Shown here: piece after piece, positions 11,434-21,500 of the stretch
Numbering within the stretch: the stretch's first letter is position 1
Layout of the letters: each line of letters opens with the position of its first letter
DNA from: Acanthosoma haemorrhoidale
Lineage: Eukaryota > Arthropoda > Insecta > Hemiptera > Acanthosomatidae
DNA: 64,000 bases
Direction: 5' to 3'
Assembly (NCBI GenBank): GCA_930367205.1
Contig: OV884013.1
Location: 117,638,869-117,702,868, forward strand
Position numbers and translations under genes: made by a program
The notes under the pieces: model-generated
Told to the model about the DNA's origin: nothing
The model's input: the letters and a program-made list of their open reading frames with translations, nothing else
Databases searched by the model: none

Positions 11434-12377
11434 CTAGTAACATTTATGTAATCCTTCGATCATTTTCAGTCGTATTAAAGATAATCAGTTTTCGTCAAAA
11501 CATTTTTAAAACATCATTCTCAATAAAAATATTTTGTGTATCGAATTATTTTTTTATCCAATTAATATCCTTCCATTTAACCACCAGGTTAATTTACTAA
11601 AGTGAATTACATCTGGTTTAGAGACAATTGGGACAAATAGTAAATGAATTGAATATTTTTAAGCAAAGGTATAATTTTGTATGCTTTTGCAATACGCTCA
11701 GAATCTGATAAAGGAATCAAATCTGTTCAGTTGAATAGATGGATGGGATCCCCTTTTAATATATTCTAATTATTTAACTCAAGTGTAACTGCAAGGTGTC
11801 GAGGGTAAATCAGGTTGTGTACCCGTCGTAATGATGCATCCCGTATATATTGCATTATAGTTTGTGTATTCGCATACAGTTATATAGCAAATATATCAGT
11901 GTATGTTAAGTAGTAATCCTTTTAAATTATAATACAAACCCCAGTTTGCCGAACGTAGCAGCATTAAGTGGCAATTGTTCACTGCTTCAGACAAAGTAGT
12001 TGCCGAGCAATGTGAACCCACACTGTTAATGTCTGACATCGCGGGAGGATATATGACTCTCTAAGTGCAAAAAAAAATGTGAGTATAAACGGTCAAAAAC
12101 TGTTCTTAATAAATAATTAACCGTGATAAGCCACAACCGCCTCCAGACAACTTTTACGCTCAAAAGAAAACCTGAGGGTATTGTTTTAAAAAATCTTTTA
12201 GAAGGCAGTTAATTGTTTAATTTATAATACGGTATTGCTTTGTAGTTCGTCATAGACGATTGTCAAAAGCTATGGCTAAATTTATATTTATTATTTAAAT
12301 TGCAAATCACCGTGTTGAGTTCAAGGTTGCAGATATCACTATCGCGACTCGCGACAAAAAAATCGCTACAGGCAATA
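11434..12377. promoter_or_regulatory. Upstream region of the esterase gene
   Basis: About 0.9 kb between the candidate LTR and the first coding exon. An in-frame stop (TAG at 12,243-12,245) precedes the first ATG of the frame at 12,378, so the coding start is bounded. No convincing TATA box or initiator can be chosen by eye, and an upstream noncoding exon cannot be excluded. Confidence 0.4.
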
Positions 12378-12596
12378 ATGTTTCATTCACCGTCTGATAG
12401 TGAGGCTCAGACGATGCTACGGCTGCTGTTCTCCTGGACAATCCTCTTGCCTTTTCTGGTCCACGGATCTCCTGAGGTGACAACGTCCCTTGGGGGGCTG
12501 AGGGGTAGAGTTCTTCTCTCGAGGAATGGAAGAGAATACTTCGCCTTCACTAGAATACCCTACGCGCAACCACCTGTCGCATATCTAAGATTTATG
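12378..12596 (+). CDS. Esterase exon 1
   Basis: 73 codons: a 12-residue N-terminal stretch, the signal peptide from Met13, and the conserved [13 protein letters not shown] start of the fold. The donor GTGAGT follows directly (phase 0). Confidence 0.85.
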
Positions 12597-15500
12597 GTGA
12601 GTCGACAACACCGAGTAACTTTTTGGTATTTTGCACCTTTAAGTACCTCTGAGCACAGGAAAAATTCGTTATCTACGTTTGCTGACATACGTTAAATTTT
12701 CATGTTTTTAGCCTCCAAAAGCGGCCAGAAACTGGACTGGAATACTAGATGCAACGGGATCAAGTCCTATGTGTTCCCAATGGGAATCCAATGGGTGGAT
12801 AGTCAAAGGACAAGAAGACTGCCTATATCTCAATGTGTACACACCAAAGGTACTTCTTAGTTACATCTACCCTTAGGCATTACAATTTTACCATAAATTT
12901 ACTAAAATGAAAATCATTTCAGACAACTAATGATTCTCTTCCTGTGATGGTATACATTCATGGTGGTGGTTTCATCTCGGGTACCTCAGCACCTGCTGAA
13001 TCCAGCAAGTTCTTTATGGACGAGGACGTCGTTTTAGTAACAATGAATTATCGACTTGGACGTTTGGGTATGTTTTATCATACAGCTTTTGTAGGTATTA
13101 CTCTAGAATTAATTGCATTTTAACAACACATATATTCTGCTCTTTTAAGGTTTCCTCAGTTTTGAAGATGAGACGATCCCTGGAAATATGGGTCTGAAGG
13201 ACCAAGCCCTTGCTTTGCAATGGGTTAGAGAAGAAATTAATGCTTTCGGCGGAAACAAAAACCTCATAACAGTATTTGGCAACAGTGCGGGTAGTGTTTC
13301 GGCTCACTATCTTTGCTCAGCTCCACGACTAGCAGGTACTCTTTGATACAAATCGTCATTTACAGGGCGTACCCTATCAGACCAGTATATAATTTACAAT
13401 GGAGTCCCGATTATCTGTGGCAATTATGGTTGAGTGCCCTGCCAAAAACTAAGATCCAAGGATAATGAGATTTTTAGAGTTCAAGCAAAACAAAAAACAT
13501 TTAAAAAATATATATTTTCAAGAGCAACTTATTATTTATTAGTTTACTGTTACAATAATTAAATTAGAAATAAATTCATAATTAATGTCTATTGTAATTA
13601 TCGTATTAAAAAATCACTATTTTATATTGTTTATACTTTCCCTATATGTAGTACAAACATATATGAAATAATAATAAAATAATAAATCGGTATATACAAC
13701 TGAATTCCATAATTAGAAATGTAGTTTAATTTTTTTAACTTAATTGTTTGAGACATGTGGATAATTGGCTGTACTTATGTGTTCTTATTGCTATTGTAGC
13801 AAGGAGTTCTCTTAAATGTGTCCAAACCTTTTTTATTTATTTATTTTTTAGTAGATAGAATTTTTTTATTTTGTTTTATCTGGCATCGCCTCAATACTTG
13901 TATTCGCCAGGCCCTAGAGCAGGTATGGGCAACCTTTGACATGTTATGGGCCAAACTTTAGTGTGCAAATACGTTCGCGGGCCGCGTTTAAAAGTAGTGC
14001 ATTTTAAAGTAGTGTTCATAATTTTTAGCGATAGATATCAGTCAGCCATGAAATAATACGACAATGTTATTACAACACAATTTATTAAAATAACAAAATG
14101 AAATGAAAAAATAGGTACCTACAGCATTAAATTAAATCGTTAAATTTAGAATTGTTACAAACTACGAAAGTTAAATAGCGACACCGAAATCAATGAGACA
14201 CTTGAGCTTGAATTTGGGAAACTAATTCATCGATGTTTGGATTAATTCCACTGGTACAAAGACGTAAAGAATTTTCCAAATTATCGTCAGTCAGCCTTGT
14301 ACGATGTTTTGATTTATTAACTTTCATCAATGAAAAGAACTGTTCGCATTTATAAGTACTGCCAAACGCACAAATCAATCTTCTTGCAAATTTTCTAAGC
14401 TGCGGAAAATGGTCTTCTTCGAGGTATTTTTTGTAGAAATCGCACAACTCCACGTCTTCAAATTTAGATTTTAGGAGTGAGTTTTCTTGAATCTCGATCA
14501 ACTCCATTTGCAAGTGTATTGGAGCATTTTGTACATTACTTTTTGTTGGAGTAGCAAATAAATTGAAACAGTCTTCCATGTGTTTGAAATCGCTAAATCT
14601 GATCGAAAATTGCTCCGACAGTAACTTGAGTTCTTCAGCATATTGAGCGTAAGCAATATTTTCATACGCAGAGAGCGTGGTGAAATGGTAACTGTTACCA
14701 GACAGCATATGTGCCTCCCACAAGCGGATTTTGTTCTGAAACGCTTTCAAATGGCTGTACAAATCATTTACTAACTGTCCTTGTTTTTGAAGTTTCAAAT
14801 TTAAATCATTCAAATGGCCTGTAAGGTCGACAAGAAATGCTAAGTCACATATCCATTTTGCGTCACTCAATTGAGATAGTGGTTTATCTTTTATTTGCAT
14901 AAATTCTGCTATCTCATTTCTAAGCTCGTAAAACCGTTTCAGCATTTTCCCTTTGCTTAGCCATCTGACTTCACAATAATATGTTACGTCGTCATACTCG
15001 GCTGATATTTCATCCAAAAACGCCTTGAACTGACGATGGTTAAGCCCTCGGGATCGAATAAAATTGATGGTTTTTACTACCACATTCATAACATTCTGGA
15101 GTCGAATGGACTTAGAACACAAGTTCTGTTGGTGGATAATGCAATGAAGGACTATCAAACCATCTTTTTGCACATTTAATTCAGTTGCTTTTTCATTCAA
15201 AATTCCGATGAAACCTTTACGTAAGCCGACCATAGAAGGTGCACCATCTGTGCATACTCCAACTAATTTCGACCATGGCAAGCCAAAACTTGTGAATACC
15301 TTTTGAACTTCATTAAAAATGTCCTCTCCTGTAGTGGTTCCTTTTAGCGGCTGTAAAGCAAGCAATTCCTCAGTAATAGTGAATTCTTTATCAACACCTC
15401 GAATAAATATAGCCAGTTGAGCTATGTCAGACAAATCGGTGCTCTCGTCTAATGCTATGGAAAATGATTCAATACCAGTCATACGGCCAGTCAATGTTGT

Positions 15501-18500
15501 TTTTATATCATTAGCCATCATTTCTATACGTCGTACAACGGTTCGTCTTGACAAACTAATTTTTTCAAATTCATTTTTCTTTTCAGGACACAAAACACTG
15601 CAAACTTCTGACATACACTCCTTGATAAATTCTCCTTCGGCAAATGGTTTCAATGACTTTGCCAATTTTGAACTAACTATAAAACTAGCTTTCACAACAT
15701 TATCAAGTTGTGTTCTTTGTCTATGAAATATTTGCTGCTGTTTTTCCAAATTTGCGGTAAGTTTCTGGATTTTGTCTTTTCTTATTTGTCCTGTCAGTGA
15801 GAGCAGCGTAGGATGCTTAGTTGAGTAATGCCTCTTTATATTGAATTCTTTCATCACCGAAATGGATTCATTACACATCAAACAAATAGGCTTACCATTG
15901 TGCAAGATAAAGAAGAATTCTTCAGTCCATTTTTCTTGAAACTGGCGACCCTCTGCATCTACTTTTCGTTTCCTTCCACCAGACATCATTTTCATTTACT
16001 TATCGTTCGATAAACTTAATAAGAAAATAGGTATAATTAGTAAGCACTCAAGATGCACACAAAGTCACAAAGCAAACTTATCACCACGGTAGCTCGAATA
16101 GGACTGAACTAAGTTCCGGCCATCCACCCGCTTATATAGGCAAAATGAAGGAATGATCTAGAATCGTCTAGTGTAGAACAATACAATTGCGAAGCAATAA
16201 TCCTTTGTTGCGCCGCCAGTGTGGCGGCAAACATCAATGGCTTTGAACTTTGATGTTTGCCGCCTCACTCTTTGATGATCACCGCCACTCGGCTTGCTCG
16301 CTCACTTGATTCCATGAGTATGAGTAAGTAGTGTATTTTTTTTTTTTAAATTGGGTTTTTCAAAATGTCTCGCGGGCCGGATCAAATCTTACAGCAGGCC
16401 GGATCCGGCCCGCGGGCCGGCTGTTGCCCACATACGCCCTAGAGCTTCTAATCTAAAACTAGAACACAATTAACGCATAAAAATAAAATATTTATTTACT
16501 CATATGGTTGAAAACAGAAACAAAAAATACCTACAGCTAAAAGACTAAATGTGCCCCATAAAAACAAAACCAATGTGTTTACCCATCTTCTTCCTAGTTC
16601 ATACTTTCACACAAAACATTTTACTGAACTGTTGTTGCTACACTTACAATAAAATATCTGATTGTTTCTATAACTGTGTTATGAATAAATTCAATGTCAG
16701 TGGTCCATTCATATGTCTACAACCTTATTCGTCAATGGTAAGATTTTTTTAAAAGCCGAATTCTGTGTGAGAAACATTCTAGCTAATCTTCAAATCAAAA
16801 ACTGAAAATAGATGAAATTATTAACTCTTTAGAAATTGTTGCCATAATGAACCTGTATGTTAAGTTACCAGCAGCAGCTGCTGAAGAACCATTGCAGGGT
16901 ATTTGAATGTATATTACATTATCTACATACAGTTATCATACATTCTATGTATCTTATTATGAATGCCATACATCTGATGTAATGTAGCATTTGATGTAAA
17001 TATGTGTAATAAATACAAATTGGAATTTATTTATTAATAAATTTGAATTAAAAAAATGAAATAAATTTATGAAGAAATACTTAATTTTCCAGACAGTGAG
17101 TTTAAATTGCAAAATGGTGAATATTTGAAAGCCAAACCAGTGTATAGACTAATTAAGTGTATATATTGGAAATGCTAAAACATTTCATTCGTTATAATTA
17201 TGTTGCATGTTGTATACTATGCAATAAATTATCATGCTAGAGAATTTATTTTAATAAACTATGTTATCGTAGATTATTTGGCCGAATGTTAATATGGCAA
17301 AAAAACAAACAAACATTGTTTTAATCTACAGGGTTTTTAGAGAAATAAATGATGTGTTTCAATTAATATGGTCTCGAGCATATCTTATATATTTTTTAAG
17401 TAACTTATTCATATTTTTAGAGCTAATTTATTATGTAGTTCTTTACTATAACTTCCTATATAGCTGTTGTTATTTTTTTTGTAAAAATAAATATGTGCAT
17501 TAACAGAATCGGAATTAAATTTTGGGCGTATAAATATCACGATTGCATTTATCTATTTGCCTTTGAAAAATCTTCTTTTGTTTTTATAGGGTTAATAAAA
17601 GGATGTATATCTCAAAGCGGAGTTGGCGGTGCCATAAGCTGGACCCTTAGAAAGCAAGGCGAGTCGAGAGCAGGTGCTCTCGCTCTGGCCAAGGGTCTCG
17701 GTTGTTCTGAAAATCAGCTCCTTCCATGCCTCCAGTCTAAAAGTGTAACAGAAATAATGGATAGGTCTATAATTCCAAAGGTAAAATAATAATAAAAAAA
17801 ATTTTGAGAAACGTGCAATCAACACTACATATTTAATTGCATCAGTATTGAAACAGGAGCATCTTAAGCCCACTCCAGTGCTAGAGCCACCTTCAGAACA
17901 TGCCATCATCACTTCATGGCCTCCTGAAAACAGTAATTTCTCTTGGATCACAGGGATCACAGCAGATGAAGGGATGCTTTTTACTGGATGTAAGTAAATT
18001 AATATTTAAAATAAATATGATATAAATAAGATATAAATAATTAAAAATAACTAATCTATTTGTAGACATACTTGGACTAGTATGTATGACAATTTATGTC
18101 AAATACATCAATTGTATGTATATATGTGCTGTATATATATCCATTCTTTATTATGAACAATAGACATATTTGGCACAGGTACAGTTTTGCTCCATGCACA
18201 GAAAAAAAGGGGGCATACACATTTTACTTATATTTTCCTTTAAGCATCTAATTTAAACTTCATTTCTCCCCTCAATTTTTATTTATTATCAGATTTAATC
18301 AAAATATGGCACATACTGTGCTTAATAACTAGCTTTTCGAAATCATACCAATACCTAATGGCTATTATGCCTCATGTCTGTTTCAGGGAGGAAACTAAAT
18401 TGAGAATAATAAAAGGAAATCCAAATACAATTTATGAAATCCAAAACATAGGGAAAAGAGTGTTTACATTAATCAAACTAAATTTCCCATTTGACTAAGA

Positions 18501-21500
18501 TAACATTTACATCATATCATAACAAATATATTGTAAAGAAGAACTATTAGTAGCTAACAATTGTAATATCTATATTTCCTATTGCTAAATTCCAACAAGA
18601 TTAAATTTCAAAATAATAGATTAATAATAACTATGGTAGTACATAAAATATAGTCTCGTTTGTATTGTACGTAAGATAATCAAATTTATGCTTATACAGT
18701 AGGACTCTTAGTTATGACACCCAATTCGGGCTGGCTATGTTGCTGGACAGTGTATCAAAGTATACAAGCATTTCGTAGAACACCTTTATTATTTATTTAT
18801 TATTAAAGATTCTGCTGATACCCAAAGGGGTATCAGCAGAATCTTTAATGACATGTGATTGTCTGCTTTAGAAGCTTTAATACCATTTAAAAATCTTCTG
18901 TTTCTTACCGGATAAAATTGTGCAGTTTTGATTCAGGAAAGTAAAGGATAGTCCTGTAGAATCAGGATGGAATATTCCCTAAATATGGAGTATATTGGTG
19001 GGCGTATGTTTTTTCACATGGAATGAGTTATGTAATGTAACAATTTCTTCTTTGTACCCCAACTATCTAACTTAGAATCAATTAATATCATTCAAATTGC
19101 ATGGTGCAATTTTGGCATAGTATTTTTTTCAACTCTTTTTTTTTAGTATTTCTCCCAGAATAATTAAGAAAAATCAAATAACTCATAAATTCAATCACAA
19201 CATCTCCTTGATCTGCCTTCGTGACTCATTTCATTCTAATATTGCTGCCTTCTGGTTCAGAAAACCCAGGCGGTTACTAGACTGCCCTGACCAATCCAGT
19301 AGTATTTTTTGCATTAACAGTGCTTTCCATGTCCCCCTTCTTGACCTTAATCTACATAGCTCAATGAAATTGATCACAGCCGATACATACACTCCTCTCC
19401 CTCCATTATTGCTAAGAAGATTCCAATAAGTTTCTCTGGAATACTGGAATATTAAGGTAGCTAAAGCAGAGCATATCATTTTCATGTGTCCTACAAATGA
19501 TGTGTTTTAATATTGTATTATCTTCTTGCGGATCTGACAGCAAGTGAAAATCTGGTCATTTGATGATTTACCTTTCTCAAATCACTTAACATAATATTAA
19601 ATGACAAAGGCCCTTGTATTTTAATGGGAGCATCTCTCCAGAGAAAAGTAATTGTGAAATATCACTTTAAATAATGACATAATTCTAAACAAAAAATCAA
19701 ACCTATTAACAATTACAATAAGGGTAAAAGTAATTGGACCAATTTCAGATTAATAAACCAACTGATTGCACCATGACAAAGGCTTAATAAATGATAATTA
19801 TGTTAATGTTAAACTATGTTTTACCTGCAATAACCTAAGGTGGTTAATACTTTGAAATAAGAATAAATATTTCATACTCCATAGTTAATAATTATATGAT
19901 GATTTCAGATTTTGAATATATCCAGCAGAAATACTCATCTGATACATTTATGAAATACTTCAAGTTTTATATTGCAGAATTATTGAGCCTAAGAAAGAGA
20001 ATGAATGATGCACAGATAGTATTAAATAGATTTATTACAGAAGGGTCAAATCTAATATCAGCTGGGCGAAAGGTATAAATGTTTTTTAACAACAACCCTT
20101 TTAACTGACATTTTTAAAAATAAATGAATTGTGTTCTCTTGCTTCCTGGACAACACTAAATAAAATTCATGTTTTTTTTTTTTTTATCTCTTTTAGTTTG
20201 GCACAGAAGCATATTTTTTATATCCGGCCTTAAAAGCATTAAGTCAACATAGCGGGCCTAAGTACTTCTATGTGTTTAACTACACTGGAGGTCCTTCTCT
20301 TTTTGAAGTATCAAAAAATAAGGATTACAATGTATCAGGTATTTATCAGAAAACATATTTTGCTCTAGAAATATGATTAGATGAGCTCATAAGTAAACAT
20401 TCCATATTTACATGTGTAACAGGCACGACACTCGGCAAGAAATCCCGGTGATATTCTGACCTCTGCTCTCTATTCAAACCTCTGCTTGTTCCTTCTAAAT
20501 TTGTTGCATTTTTCTTGTCGGCAATATTACGTAGATTTGTTGAGTCCCCTAGCTATCAAGGAGCATAGCTGTATTTATTGTATTGGTCTAAAATTAAAAA
20601 TTAGATAGGAAAACCAAATATATTCAACATATCATACCATTTTATAAGTATTAATATTTTTACAAAATTTTAAATATCAGGAAAAAGGTAACAATTTATT
20701 TGTCCATTCTTAGGTTCAAATATTTATTAGAGTTCAATCTCCTTGCCTTAAAAATATCATTTAATTTAAATTTACTGAATATTATGTCGCACTTTTAAGT
20801 TGTGTTTCTTCTAGATGTTTTCTTTCTGTGCCGCTATATTCTCTTCAATAGCAGAAAGCTGGATTGGTATAAATAACAACAATACGCCATGCCCACAACT
20901 GCCCGATTCCTTATCAGACAATAAGAACTTTGTCAGCTGTAACAAACAACTTACCCTGCTCCTTACAACTTTAATGCCAGTTGTATTTTTTTCAACTGCT
21001 TTAATACCCTGTATAAACTTTGAATAAATTCAATAAACATCAAATACTCCATGTGTACGTATTTGGTTTGTGATGAGCCCCATCAATTTTTTTATTTTGT
21101 TGCTATTTATATCAGTGGTTATTTTTTCCTTATCCTTTCCTCATTCATCTGACCTACAAGAAAAAGAAACATATTAAATTTTCTTTTTTTAAATAAACAA
21201 AACAGGCAGGCAACGTCTAAATAATACAATACTTTTGATAAGGAGTGGCTTTGATATGATAAGAAACCTACGACCAGAGATCTATGGCCTTAAGGCGAGG
21301 AAGCCATGCCCTTTTACAAATAGAAAACCCATAGGAAGTCTTTAAAATGAAAATGATTATAACTGTAATTTTATAAAATACTCATTACCATTTGTTGAAT
21401 TGAAAGTAAAATAAATTTCTCAATCAATGATTGGAACCCAGAATACTTTCATCTTTGCATGAGAGCTCCATTGTTAAGTTTTGTTTAATTTGAAATTATA

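Larger units (their letters stand above)
17990..19908. other. Esterase intron 6
   Basis: A 1.9-kb AT-rich intron. It holds a Tigger-like word at about 18,697 and a perfect hairpin at 18,802-18,849 (both listed separately). A stretch at 19,208-19,485 is open on both strands and relatively GC-rich, but shows no recognisable protein and may be a decayed transposon piece. Confidence 0.7.

Noticed and set aside
12300..12377. TTG start for the esterase reading frame
   Set aside because: A eukaryotic gene should start at ATG. ATG codons at 12,378 and 12,414 are available and the signal peptide begins at the second.
15424..15726. Plus-strand 100-codon frame and the neighbouring 15,828-16,013 frame
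   Set aside because: Both are antisense shadows of the hAT transposase ORF.
17592..17960. 122-codon minus-strand frame
   Set aside because: It is antisense to esterase exons 5 and 6 and the intron between them; the plus-strand exons have clear splice sites and family motifs.
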